Below, piece by piece: positions 8,941-16,301 of a stretch of 64,000 bases of DNA. Where the stretch lies: positions 372,001 through 436,000 of the forward strand of contig NZ_QOZG01000004.1 of assembly GCF_003335045.1 (NCBI RefSeq), in the 5' to 3' direction. This DNA is from Paramesorhizobium salinisoli. GTDB taxonomy: Bacteria; Pseudomonadota; Alphaproteobacteria; Rhizobiales; Rhizobiaceae. The notes under the pieces are model-generated. The model made no database searches, was not told where the DNA came from, and saw only the letters and a list, made by a program, of their open reading frames with translations. Position 1 is the first letter of the stretch. Every line of letters starts with the position of its first letter. The position numbers were made by a program, and so were the translations under genes.

Positions 8941-10194
8941 TTAGTGCGCGACGGCGGCAGCGGCCGCTTCGTCGATCAGGCGGCCGGTGCGGAAGCGCTC
9001 CAGCGTGAACGGTGCGTTGATGCGATGCGGCTCATCGCGGGCGATCGTATAGGCAAAGACATTGCCGGAGCCCGGCGTCGCCTTGAAGCCGCCGGTGCCC
9101 CAGCCGCAATTGACGTAGAGACCCGGCACGGGTGTCTTGGCGAGGATCGGCGAGCGGTCGGGCGTAACATCGACGATGCCGCCCCAGGAGCGCATCATCT
9201 TCATGCGCGTGAAGATCGGGAACATCTCGCAGATCGCATCGAGCGTGTGATTGATGATGTGCAGTCCGCCGGTCTGGGAATAGGAGGTGTACTGGTCGGT
9301 TCCGGCGCCGATGACGAGCTCGCCCTTGTCGGATTGCGAGATATAGGCATGCACGGTATTTGACATGACAACGCACGGAAAAGCCGGCTTGACGGGTTCC
9401 GAAACAAGCGCCTGGAGAGGATAGCTTTCCAGAGGCATGCGGACGCCGGCCATCTGCATCAGCACTGATGTGTGGCCCGCGGCAACCACGCCGACCTTCT
9501 TTGCGCCGATGAAGCCCTGTGTCGTCTCGACGCCGGTTACAGCGCCCGTCGGTGAACGGCGGACGCCGGTCACTTCGCAGTTCTGGATGATATGGACGCC
9601 GCGGTCGGATGCCGCCCGGGCATAGCCCCAGGCGACAGCATCATGTCGCGCCGTGCCGCCGCGCCGCTGGAGCGATGCGCCGACCACGGGATAGCGGGCG
9701 GTCTGCGAAATATTCAGCGGGGGACAGAATTCCTTCGCCTGTTCGGGCGACAGCCATTCATTGTCAATGCCGTTCAGGCGGTTGGCGTGGACATGGCGCT
9801 TCAAGACCTGCACGTCATGGACATTGTGGGCGAGCATCATCACGCCGCGCGGGCTGTACATGACGTTGTAGTTCAAGTCCTGGCTCAGGCCTTCCCATAG
9901 CTTTACGGCGTGCTCATAGATGCCGGCCGATTCGTCATAGAGATAATTGGAGCGGATGATCGTGGTGTTGCGGCCGGTATTGCCGCCACCGAGCCAGCCC
10001 TTTTCGAGAACGGCGACATTGGTGATGCCGTGTTCCTTGGCGAGATAATAGGCCGTCGCCAGCCCGTGGCCGCCCGCGCCAATGATGATGACATCATATT
10101 CCGACCTGGGCTCTGGCGAGGTCCATTGCTTTTCCCAGCCCTTTCCCCCACGCATCGCCTCGCGGGCGATGGCGAAAACCGAATATCTGCGCAT
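8941..10194 (-). CDS. soxB: Sarcosine oxidase, beta subunit
   Basis: A 417-residue FAD-dependent subunit that oxidises the N-methyl group of sarcosine. The FAD-binding motif [17 protein letters not shown] is at about residues 36-52, and the segment [12 protein letters not shown] (about 179-190) carries the histidine that is the likely covalent FMN attachment point in this family. The C-terminal [14 protein letters not shown] segment is typical. The open frame runs to 10221, but the ATG at 10194 has a GGGAAAAAC leader and gives the family N-terminus ([13 protein letters not shown]). It is the first gene of soxBDAG; its promoter must lie in the 366-base gap shared with rpsU. Confidence 0.96.
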   Translation of the reverse strand: MRRYSVFAIAREAMRGGKGWEKQWTSPEPRSEYDVIIIGAGGHGLATAYYLAKEHGITNVAVLEKGWLGGGNTGRNTTIIRSNYLYDESAGIYEHAVKLWEGLSQDLNYNVMYSPRGVMMLAHNVHDVQVLKRHVHANRLNGIDNEWLSPEQAKEFCPPLNISQTARYPVVGASLQRRGGTARHDAVAWGYARAASDRGVHIIQNCEVTGVRRSPTGAVTGVETTQGFIGAKKVGVVAAGHTSVLMQMAGVRMPLESYPLQALVSEPVKPAFPCVVMSNTVHAYISQSDKGELVIGAGTDQYTSYSQTGGLHIINHTLDAICEMFPIFTRMKMMRSWGGIVDVTPDRSPILAKTPVPGLYVNCGWGTGGFKATPGSGNVFAYTIARDEPHRINAPFTLERFRTGRLIDEAAAAAVAH

Positions 10195-10560
10195 GTTTTT
10201 CCCTTTTTGGGTAACTGGCAAAAAGATGCCAGCGCCATAACCTATTTTCCTATCACTAGACTATCATTGCTCCGAGATTTTGCCATTTTGCGACCAACCA
10301 TGGCGTTCGCTTCCATATGATCTTCATATTTGTCGGTATGGTTGAGCGGTCCAGGGCCGTGATTCGCGCTGCCGCCTGATTTCGGGCGGGACAGCGGTGA
10401 TATTTGACGCGCTGCAGTGTGGACATCGGCTTAGGTTTCTGCTATCAGCCAACTCCAATTTGCTTCGGATATCCGTTGCGAAGCCTTGGTTTCTCGGATG
10501 TTTGGAACCGATCATTCGACCTTGGCTCAATCGAAATTCTAACTGAAAACGGGATCACAC
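10195..10560. other. Divergent intergenic region between soxB and rpsU
   Basis: 366 bases without a convincing gene. It must hold the promoter of the sox operon (left end, minus strand) and that of rpsU (right end, plus strand). No palindromic operator or riboswitch fold stands out. Short open frames here have no ribosome binding site and no recognisable product. Confidence 0.5.
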
Positions 10561-10797
10561 GTGCAGGTACTCGTCCGCGATAACAATGTCGATCAGGCTC
10601 TCCGCGCTCTCAAGAAGAAGATGCAGCGCGAAGGCATCTTCCGCGAAATGAAAATGCGCGGCCATTATGAAAAGCCGTCCGAGAAGCGTGCTCGCGAGAA
10701 GGCCGAAGCCGTTCGCCGTGCGCGCAAGCTGGCGCGCAAGCGCGCTCAGCGCGAAGGTCTGGTTCCCGGCGGTCGCGTAGCAGCTCCTGCCCGTTGA
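10561..10797 (+). CDS. rpsU: 30S ribosomal protein S21
   Basis: A 78-residue basic protein starting with GTG at 10561. The N-terminal [20 protein letters not shown] and the [16 protein letters not shown] segment are diagnostic of bS21 in alphaproteobacteria. The C-terminal half is a run of Arg/Lys/Ala helices ([16 protein letters not shown]). S21 binds the small ribosomal subunit near the mRNA Shine-Dalgarno cleft and helps initiation. It is a single-gene unit with its own terminator at 10849-10883. A 187-residue open frame on the opposite strand is a shadow. Confidence 0.97.
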   Translation: MQVLVRDNNVDQALRALKKKMQREGIFREMKMRGHYEKPSEKRAREKAEAVRRARKLARKRAQREGLVPGGRVAAPAR

Positions 10798-10848
10798 TTG
10801 GCACATATCCCAGCGCTTTCGCATGCGCTGAGGAAAGAGATCGAGCTG

Positions 10849-10883
10849 AAGGTGGGGTGATGATTGTCGCCGCCACCTTTTTT
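10849..10883 (+). terminator. Rho-independent terminator of rpsU
   Basis: AAGGTGGGGTGA pairs with TCGCCGCCACCTT around a TGATTG loop, with one bulge, and the stem runs into a T-tract (TTTTTT). It begins 52 bases after the rpsU stop. A smaller hairpin (CAGCGC/GCGCTG, 10811-10830) precedes it. Confidence 0.85.
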
Positions 10884-10918
10884 GCTGTTTTGCGGGCCGG
10901 GGGGAATTGGAAGGAATA

Positions 10919-11779
10919 ATGGAACTGACGATGCGCCACTTTACTGCCGCCGCCCAGCCGACGGGTATCCTCCGCTCCAAGTTTGTCATAGTCGCATCCT
11001 TTGCGATGCTCGCGCTCGCGGGCTGCCAGACCAGTTCATCCAATATCCTGGCGCCCATCGACAAGGCGCAGGGATCGAGCGAAAACATCGGTTCGCTCAC
11101 CTCCGTCATCCAGAGCAATCCGCGCGACCCTGAAGGCTACAATGTCCGTGGCTCGGCCTATGGCAAGGCAGGACGCTACCGCGACGCGCTGAAGGATTTC
11201 GACACGGCGCTTCAGCTCAATCCGAATTTCTATCAGGCCTATGCCAACCGGGCGCTGATCTACCGCTTCATGGGCGACAACGTAAAAGCGGTGAACGACT
11301 ACAACCGCGCCATCCAGATCAACCCGCAATATGATGTGGCCTATATCGGGCGGGGCAATGTCTACCGCCAGGCGGGCCGCCTGGATGAGGCGTTCAATGA
11401 TTTCAACCGCGCCATCCAGATCGACACGACCGACGGGCGAGCCTACCATAATCGCGGGCTGATCTATCAGGCACGCGGCGAGCACAAGCTCGCCATCGAG
11501 GATTTCTCGACGGCGATATCGTTGCAGCCGAATGCGCCGGAGCCATATAACGGTCGCGGCATTTCTTATATTGCGCTCGGTGACTACGACAATGCGTTCG
11601 ACGATTTCAACACCGCCATCAATCTCGACGGCGATGTTGCGGAAAGCTGGGCCAACCAGGCGCTGGTCTATGAACATCGCGGCGACAAGGCACGCGCGGC
11701 GAAGTCCTATGCGCGCGCTGTGCATCTCGATCCGAAATATCAACCGGCCAAGGACGGGCTAGCGCGCACGCGCGCCTAG
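10919..11779 (+). CDS. TPR-repeat lipoprotein, NlpI-like
   Basis: A 286-residue protein. A signal peptide ends at a lipobox LALAGC with the acylated cysteine at about residue 36, followed by QTSSSN, so the mature protein should be membrane-anchored by lipid. About six consecutive tetratricopeptide repeats follow from residue 60 to the end; each unit carries the AxxNRGxxY and AIxDFxxAI patterns (for example NVRGSAYGKAGRYRDALKD, NRALIYRFMGDNVKAVND). Such proteins act as scaffolds for envelope enzymes; Escherichia coli NlpI recruits peptidoglycan hydrolases and proteases. The ATG at 10919 follows AAGGA; a TTG at 10907 is an alternative. It is a single gene with no obvious operon partner. Confidence 0.85.
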   Translation: MELTMRHFTAAAQPTGILRSKFVIVASFAMLALAGCQTSSSNILAPIDKAQGSSENIGSLTSVIQSNPRDPEGYNVRGSAYGKAGRYRDALKDFDTALQLNPNFYQAYANRALIYRFMGDNVKAVNDYNRAIQINPQYDVAYIGRGNVYRQAGRLDEAFNDFNRAIQIDTTDGRAYHNRGLIYQARGEHKLAIEDFSTAISLQPNAPEPYNGRGISYIALGDYDNAFDDFNTAINLDGDVAESWANQALVYEHRGDKARAAKSYARAVHLDPKYQPAKDGLARTRA

Positions 11780-11883
11780 GCCTGTTTGCCACCTCCTCCG
11801 GCCAGCCGGAGGGGGTGAATATACTCCTATGTGTTGAAAAGGAATGTCTTTTCTTCGCCACGGTGCCGTCTATACTAGACCCC

Positions 11884-12309
11884 ATGTCGCTCTTCGATCA
11901 CATCGGCTTCCATACAGCAGACCTAAACCGTTCCCTGCATTTTTATGCAGGATGCATGCCAGCGCTGGAACTGGAGGTCATTCGCAATGCTGATGCCTCG
12001 TTCTTTGTCAGCGGTGGCGAAAGGGCGCCGGTTCCGTTCATTTGGATCACGGCAGTGTCAGTGTCAGGGCCGGCAGCGGTCGCCTCGCCGGCGCCTCCCG
12101 AAAATCCGGGCAATCATCTGCATCTGATGTTCGCGGCGCTCAGTCGCGATGCGGTAGAGGCGTTCCATCAGGCGGCGCTCGCCTTTGGCGGCGTTGACAG
12201 CGGGTCTCCAGGTTATCAAGGGCCTGAAGAGATGGGCTATTACGCTGCGCTGGTCTTCGACCCCGACGGCAACACGATCGAAGTAGGGTTCCGCGAAAGG
12301 CGGAGCTGA
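11884..12309 (+). CDS. VOC-family (glyoxalase/bleomycin-resistance-like) protein
   Basis: A 141-residue single-module vicinal oxygen chelate protein. It begins MSLFDHIGFHTADLNRSLHFY, where the first histidine is a metal ligand position, and ends with LVFDPDGNTIEVGFR, which holds the usual C-terminal glutamate ligand. HLHLMF supplies the middle histidine. Small VOC proteins are dioxygenases, isomerases or binding proteins; the substrate is not evident. The ATG at 11884 lacks a strong ribosome binding site, but upstream residues of the longer frame do not look like protein. It stands alone after the TPR gene and is convergent with the unknown gene at 12385-13032. Confidence 0.8.
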   Translation: MSLFDHIGFHTADLNRSLHFYAGCMPALELEVIRNADASFFVSGGERAPVPFIWITAVSVSGPAAVASPAPPENPGNHLHLMFAALSRDAVEAFHQAALAFGGVDSGSPGYQGPEEMGYYAALVFDPDGNTIEVGFRERRS

Positions 12310-12384
12310 TTGCTTTTGGGTAGGTTCGCGCAAGTAGGACGGAAGAAACACGGCTGTTTTTCAGGGAAATCCGTCCGACGCTGC

Positions 12385-13032
12385 CTAGAGTCCGCCGAGC
12401 GCCTCGCTGGGGCGGCCCTCGCCAAGCGCCTTGCGGATCGCCGCCCTGGCGGAAGCGATGTCGGGAACGAGCCAATTTGGTTCCATGCCAAGGAATTTGT
12501 CGAGAAAAGCGATGGCATAGCTCGGCATTTCCGCAATATTCTCCTTATATGACCACCATGTACGCAGTTCATCGGCGCATTTGTCGATGGATCTCGCTTC
12601 GCCGAACTCCTGCTGGAATATGGCCGCGACCGCCCCGATGCAGAAATTCGTGTAGAGAAAGCCCTCGGGCCAGAAATCGACGATCTCGCGCATGGATAGA
12701 TCAACTGGCTTGGCGCCAAGACGTCTGGGGAGCGCCTTGGCGGGCTGCTCGCGGATCAGCTCGCACAGCACCAGACCGGCGGCGAAGATGATAAAATCCT
12801 TGCGGTCGAGGCCGGCATAATCCTTCTGGGCATTGACGGTTTCAACCCAGCCGAGAAAAGCCCGCGTCAGCTTCTTCTCATCGACCTCGAAGCCGACGCC
12901 ATAGGTCTCGGTCACAAGGCGGGCGTTCGTGCGGAAAGACGCCCGGAACCACCGCAACTGGCGCAGACGATGACGCAGATCCGGCATCGAAACGAGTTCA
13001 TTCTTCAAAAGTATCTTCATTGCCGCCGCCAT
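12385..13032 (-). CDS. Conserved-looking protein of unknown function (215 residues)
   Basis: I do not recognise this family. The protein is soluble and mixed charged: an N-terminal basic stretch (RHRLRQLRWFRASFR, about 20-34), a central helical part (FAAGLVLCELIREQPAKALPRRLG), and a C-terminal part with several tryptophans and a cysteine (DELRTWWSYKENIAEMPSYAIAFLDKFLGMEPNW). No signal peptide or membrane segment is visible. The ATG at 13032 follows GGAGAA, which fixes the start; a second ATG at 13020 has no such site. Upstream is an AT-rich stretch with a possible short overlapping frame. The gene is convergent with the VOC gene. Codon use looks like that of real genes here, so it is probably expressed. 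Confidence 0.65.
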   Translation of the reverse strand: MAAAMKILLKNELVSMPDLRHRLRQLRWFRASFRTNARLVTETYGVGFEVDEKKLTRAFLGWVETVNAQKDYAGLDRKDFIIFAAGLVLCELIREQPAKALPRRLGAKPVDLSMREIVDFWPEGFLYTNFCIGAVAAIFQQEFGEARSIDKCADELRTWWSYKENIAEMPSYAIAFLDKFLGMEPNWLVPDIASARAAIRKALGEGRPSEALGGL

Positions 13033-13129
13033 TTCTCCAGATATAGCCTATCATATTTTCTAGCTCTTCCCAATAAATAGGGTCTTTCGTCGCAACGTTT
13101 GACAGCTCCCCAACGATACATATTGACAT
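12998..13129 (-). CDS. Possible small protein (43 residues) overlapping the unknown gene
   Basis: A short frame beginning at ATG 13129 (or TTG 13198 for 66 residues) ends 35 bases inside the next gene. The peptide is acidic with IYWEELENMIGYIW and ends EDTFEE. Base composition is lower in GC than the surrounding genes, and no ribosome binding site is seen before either start. It could be a small partner of the 215-residue protein or just an open frame in a promoter region. Evidence is weak. Confidence 0.25.
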   Translation of the reverse strand: MSICIVGELSNVATKDPIYWEELENMIGYIWRNGGGNEDTFEE

Positions 13130-13132
13130 ATG

Positions 13133-13409
13133 CAAAAACAAATGTTCTCTGAATGTCAGTGGATAATGTGATTGCGTATGGTTGGTTAGTGGAGACAACG
13201 GCGATCAGGGGAATTTGCGCCGGCAACCGCTGGACGCTTGTTTGGGCCGGAAAGTCTGACACTCTTTCCGCAAGGCGGATCATGACGCGGCAATAAGAGC
13301 GTCGCGCAACCAACTGGACGTGCAAAGGACGCTTTAATATTTTCAAATGCTGCATAATCAACCTAAATCGGTTTGGATTTAGAGAATTATGGAGAAGAGA
13401 GGAGACCTT
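13133..13409. other. AT-rich intergenic region upstream of the srl cluster
   Basis: This gap must hold the promoter for gutM-srlAEB-ptsI (plus strand) and for the unknown minus-strand gene. Apart from the perfect dyad at 13363-13382 I see no further element that I can name. Confidence 0.5.
13363..13382 (+). promoter_or_regulatory. Dyad just upstream of gutM, candidate operator
   Basis: CTAAATC and GATTTAG are perfect inverted repeats separated by six bases, ending 28 bases before the gutM ATG. This is the right place for a repressor or activator site controlling the PTS operon; the SorC-family protein encoded at 19250-20290 is the obvious candidate. No matching copy is seen in front of that regulator gene, which lowers confidence. 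Confidence 0.4.
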
Positions 13410-13844
13410 ATGGCAATCTGGCAATGGGGTTTGCTGGCTCTGGGAGCCGTCTGGGCCTTGCAGTCGCTCGGCGTCTGGCTTCAGATGCGGCACTATTCGG
13501 ACGTCTTCAAAGGGGTTACGGCGAAATATAGCGACGGCTTCGTCGGCGCCGGAAATTGCCGGGGACGTCTCGGCAAGGGTGTGATCGTGCTGATAGTGGT
13601 GACGCCCGATCTGGTGGTAAGGCGGCTTCTGGAAATGAGCGGGCGCTCGGTCTTCGCGAAATTCAGAAGACGCGAGGAATTCGAGGGCTTGACCCTCGAT
13701 GCTCTCCGGTCGAATTCCAATGCGGGCGAGGGAGAGCCGGGTGTGGCGGAGGCCATCAAACGGGCGATCGAGCAGATCGACCGGATGCGGTCGGAACCCA
13801 AGGAGAAGCCGGGTCTTACCGGCCTGAAAACAGTAGGCGCTTAA
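13410..13844 (+). CDS. gutM: GutM-family accessory protein of the glucitol/sorbitol PTS
   Basis: A 144-residue protein with one N-terminal membrane helix (about residues 4-22, WGLLALGAVWALQSLGVWL) followed by a cytoplasmic part containing GAGNCRGRLGKGVIVLIVV, characteristic of GutM (SrlM), the glucitol operon activator. ATG 13410 is chosen over 13389 because AGGAGA stands just before it. It is the first gene of the PTS cluster, and srlA begins 152 bases later, after a repeat element. In enterobacteria GutM works with the DeoR-type repressor SrlR; here the regulator is of the SorC family instead. The C-terminal tail (about 95-144) is charged and probably flexible. Confidence 0.85.
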   Translation: MAIWQWGLLALGAVWALQSLGVWLQMRHYSDVFKGVTAKYSDGFVGAGNCRGRLGKGVIVLIVVTPDLVVRRLLEMSGRSVFAKFRRREEFEGLTLDALRSNSNAGEGEPGVAEAIKRAIEQIDRMRSEPKEKPGLTGLKTVGA

Positions 13845-13845
13845 A

Positions 13846-13943
13846 GCAAGTCCAGGAAAGTGGAAACCGGTTTTTCCGGAAAAACAGGAACTGTTTTCCT
13901 GCGGACTTGCGCAAAAATAAAAGAATAGAGCGGGAACCGCTCT
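13846..13943. repeat. Two-hairpin intergenic repeat between gutM and srlA
   Basis: The first unit (13846-13910) is bounded by GCAAGTCC and GGACTTGC and contains the AAAGTGGAAACCGG core known from dispersed rhizobial repeats. The second (13927-13943) is AGAGCGG and CCGCTCT around GAA. Such elements often lie in transcription units and can lower or stabilise downstream expression. Its position between a regulator-like gene and the transport genes could separate their levels. Confidence 0.7.
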
Positions 13944-13996
13944 AGGTAAACGCCGGGAAGCGGGGAGCTTCACCGAGTGGCTCAAGGAGGAGCAAG

Positions 13997-14770
13997 ATGT
14001 CCATAATCACAATGTTGGCGCAACACGCCGACGTGACCATGCAACACCTGTCGGTGGCAGGTTCTCTGGTCTCCGATGCAGCTTTGCACGGGAAACAAGC
14101 CGTCCTCACTGCCGGCCAGCATGCAGGCAATGATCTCGTCATTCTTGCTCAGGCGGGCGGCGACAATCTGACCGTCGATCAGTTTCGCGAGCGGCTGCAA
14201 AATGTCCAGCAGGAGGAGCAACTGGGCTGGCTTGCCAATATCGGCAAGTATTTCATCGGCATGTTTCAAAAGGGCGGAGAGGTTTTCGCCGGCTTCGTGA
14301 CCGGCATCATTCCAACGCTGGTGGTGCTGATGACCGCGTTCTATGCGTTGACGGAACTCGTCGGCGAACAGCGGGTTCATGGCATCGCGCGCGGAGCGGG
14401 GCGCATTGCACTCACGCGCTACACCGTCCTGCCTGTTCTGGCGGTGTTCTTCCTGACTAATCCGATGGCCTATACCTTCGGCTCGTTTCTCGAGGAAAAG
14501 CACAAGCCTGCCTTCTATGACGCGGCTGTCTCCTATGTCCATCCTCCGCTCGGCCTGTTCCCGCATGTCAATCCGGGCGAATATTTCGTCTGGGGCGGCA
14601 TTCTGGTTGCCTTGCTCGAACTGGAGAAGAAGGGTGCCGTCGTCGCCGGCTACCATATCAAGGTCGCCATCTGGTACGCGCTCGTCGGCCTCGTTGTCAT
14701 CCTGCTCAAGGGCATGCTGACGGAGCGCATCACAGCACTCATGGCGCGCCGCCAGGGCGTTGAGCTTTGA
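13997..14770 (+). CDS. srlA: PTS glucitol/sorbitol-specific enzyme IIC
   Basis: A 257-residue membrane permease of the phosphotransferase system. The family core starts near residue 76 with WLANIGKYFIGMFQKGGEVFAGFVTGIIP and continues through NPMAYTFGSF, GLFPHVNPGEYFVWGG and the last helix before GMLTERITALMARR. It moves a hexitol across the inner membrane while it is phosphorylated. The Escherichia coli protein is about 187 residues; the extra 70-75 N-terminal residues here (His/Ala/Gln-rich, no membrane helix) are unusual. AGGAGGAGCAAG precedes ATG 13997, so the extension is probably translated. It is followed 21 bases later by srlE. Confidence 0.93.
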   Translation: MSIITMLAQHADVTMQHLSVAGSLVSDAALHGKQAVLTAGQHAGNDLVILAQAGGDNLTVDQFRERLQNVQQEEQLGWLANIGKYFIGMFQKGGEVFAGFVTGIIPTLVVLMTAFYALTELVGEQRVHGIARGAGRIALTRYTVLPVLAVFFLTNPMAYTFGSFLEEKHKPAFYDAAVSYVHPPLGLFPHVNPGEYFVWGGILVALLELEKKGAVVAGYHIKVAIWYALVGLVVILLKGMLTERITALMARRQGVEL

Positions 14771-14791
14771 GTCTGAGGGGAGGACAGAACG

Positions 14792-15805
14792 ATGGTCAAG
14801 ACATATAAAGCAGTCAAGATTTCCAGGGGTTCCGGCGGTTGGGGCGGGCCACTCGTCATCCAGTTGACGCCCCAGCGCAACAAGATCGTTTCCGTTACCG
14901 GAGGCGGTATCCATCCGGTGGCGCAGCGCATTGCGGAACTGACGGGTGGAGAAGCTGTCGATGGTTTCAGGTCTCCGCCTGTCGAAGGCGAGATGGCCGT
15001 CGTGGTCGTCGATTGCGGCGGCACGGCACGCTGCGGCGTCTATCCGCGCAAGCGCATCCCGACCGTCAACCTGACGCCCGTCGGACAGGCAGGCCCGCTC
15101 GCGCAGTTCATCACCGAGGATATCTATGTCTCGGGCGTCAAGCCGGAGAACATCGTTCCTGCGGATGGCTCGGACGCGGCCACGGTCGCCGGCATTGCCA
15201 CCGCAGCGGGGTCAGAACCGACGGCATCTGCGTCAAGCACCGCCACGACTCAGGCCTCCAGCGGCGAAGGCGGCATGATCGCCTTCATCAGCACCGTCGG
15301 CCGCGTGATGGGCCGCGTCGTCGGTATTTTCTTCAATGCCGGTCGCCGTACCATCGATCAGGTCATCCGCAACGTGCTGCCGTTCATGGCATTCGTCACC
15401 ATGCTGATCGGCGTGATCCTCTACACCGGTATCGGTGACATCCTGGCTCAGCCGATGGGACCGCTCGCCAACAATATCATCGGGCTTCTGATTATTTCGG
15501 CTATCTGCGGCCTTCCGTTCCTGTCACCCATTCTCGGGCCGGGCGCGGTGATCGCACAGGTGATCGGTGTCGCCATCATCGGGCCGCAGATCGCCAATGG
15601 CACGATCTCGCCTGCGATGGCGCTGCCGGCGCTCTTCGCCTACAACACGCAGGTCGGCTGCGATTTCGTTCCCGTCGGCCTGGCGTTGGGCGAAGCCAAA
15701 CCGAAAACCATTGAGATCGGCGTTCCCGCCGTTCTGCTCAGCCGCCAGATCATGGGTCCCGTTTCGGTGCTCATCGCCTGGGCCGTGAGCCTCGTGGTAT
15801 TCTGA
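14792..15805 (+). CDS. srlE: PTS glucitol/sorbitol-specific enzyme IIBC
   Basis: A 337-residue protein. The cytoplasmic IIB half (about 1-125) contains VDCGGTARCGVYPRKRIPT, where Cys75 is the expected phosphocysteine of the Gut family. A low-complexity Ala/Ser/Thr linker follows (about 130-160), then the membrane half with ISTVGRVMGRVVGIFFNAGRRTIDQVIRNVLPFMAF and several hydrophobic helices including GLPFLSPILGPGAVIAQVIG. Together with SrlA it forms the transport channel and passes phosphate from IIA to the sugar. Its length is close to that of the enterobacterial protein (about 319). GGGGAGGAC precedes ATG 14792; srlB follows after 70 bases. Confidence 0.94.
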   Translation: MVKTYKAVKISRGSGGWGGPLVIQLTPQRNKIVSVTGGGIHPVAQRIAELTGGEAVDGFRSPPVEGEMAVVVVDCGGTARCGVYPRKRIPTVNLTPVGQAGPLAQFITEDIYVSGVKPENIVPADGSDAATVAGIATAAGSEPTASASSTATTQASSGEGGMIAFISTVGRVMGRVVGIFFNAGRRTIDQVIRNVLPFMAFVTMLIGVILYTGIGDILAQPMGPLANNIIGLLIISAICGLPFLSPILGPGAVIAQVIGVAIIGPQIANGTISPAMALPALFAYNTQVGCDFVPVGLALGEAKPKTIEIGVPAVLLSRQIMGPVSVLIAWAVSLVVF

Positions 15806-15875
15806 TCAATATTTACAAACGGGGGCGCTGCCTAGCAGTGTCCCCGCCATCAATAGACAAGTGAGGTATGCCATC

Positions 15876-16256
15876 ATGTCGGTTCTTCTGAAAACACGGA
15901 TCACAGCAATCGGTCCTGAGGTGGCGGATCTGGCAGAGGGTGGCGTGGTCATATTATTCGCCGACGGCGCACCGCCGGAACTGGCCGAAGTCTCCGTCCT
16001 GCATGCCGTCGAAGATGGTCCGAGCGATGTTGTTCCTGCCGTCGGCACACCGATCAGGATTGGCGGCCTCACAGCCGAAATCACAGCTATCGGCGATTAT
16101 GCATGGCAAAAAGTACGCGATATCGGCCACGTGGTAATCAATTTCAACGGTGCTGCCCAGGCCGAGCGTCCCGGTGAAATATCGGCTTCGAAGATCGATC
16201 CGGAGATGCTGGTGACGGCGCTCAAGATGGATGCGATCATCACCATAGGCAGTTGA
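15876..16256 (+). CDS. srlB: PTS glucitol/sorbitol-specific enzyme IIA
   Basis: A 126-residue cytoplasmic IIA protein. SVLHAVEDGP places a histidine at residue 43, the same position as the phosphorylated histidine of Escherichia coli SrlB. The conserved IGDYAWQKVRDIGHVVINFNG segment (about 80-100) supports the assignment. The longer frame starts with GTG at 15861, but that GTGAGG is better read as the ribosome binding site of ATG 15876. It receives phosphate from the HPr domain encoded just downstream and passes it to IIB (SrlE). The enzyme I-HPr fusion starts 45 bases later. Confidence 0.93.
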   Translation: MSVLLKTRITAIGPEVADLAEGGVVILFADGAPPELAEVSVLHAVEDGPSDVVPAVGTPIRIGGLTAEITAIGDYAWQKVRDIGHVVINFNGAAQAERPGEISASKIDPEMLVTALKMDAIITIGS

Positions 16257-16301
16257 GTTTCAGCTTCCATAGAGATGTAGACACTATCTGGAAAGACGAT
16301 C

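Noticed and set aside
10555-11118. Minus-strand open frame of 187 residues opposite rpsU
   Set aside because: It crosses rpsU, its terminator and the start of the TPR gene, with no protein-like features.
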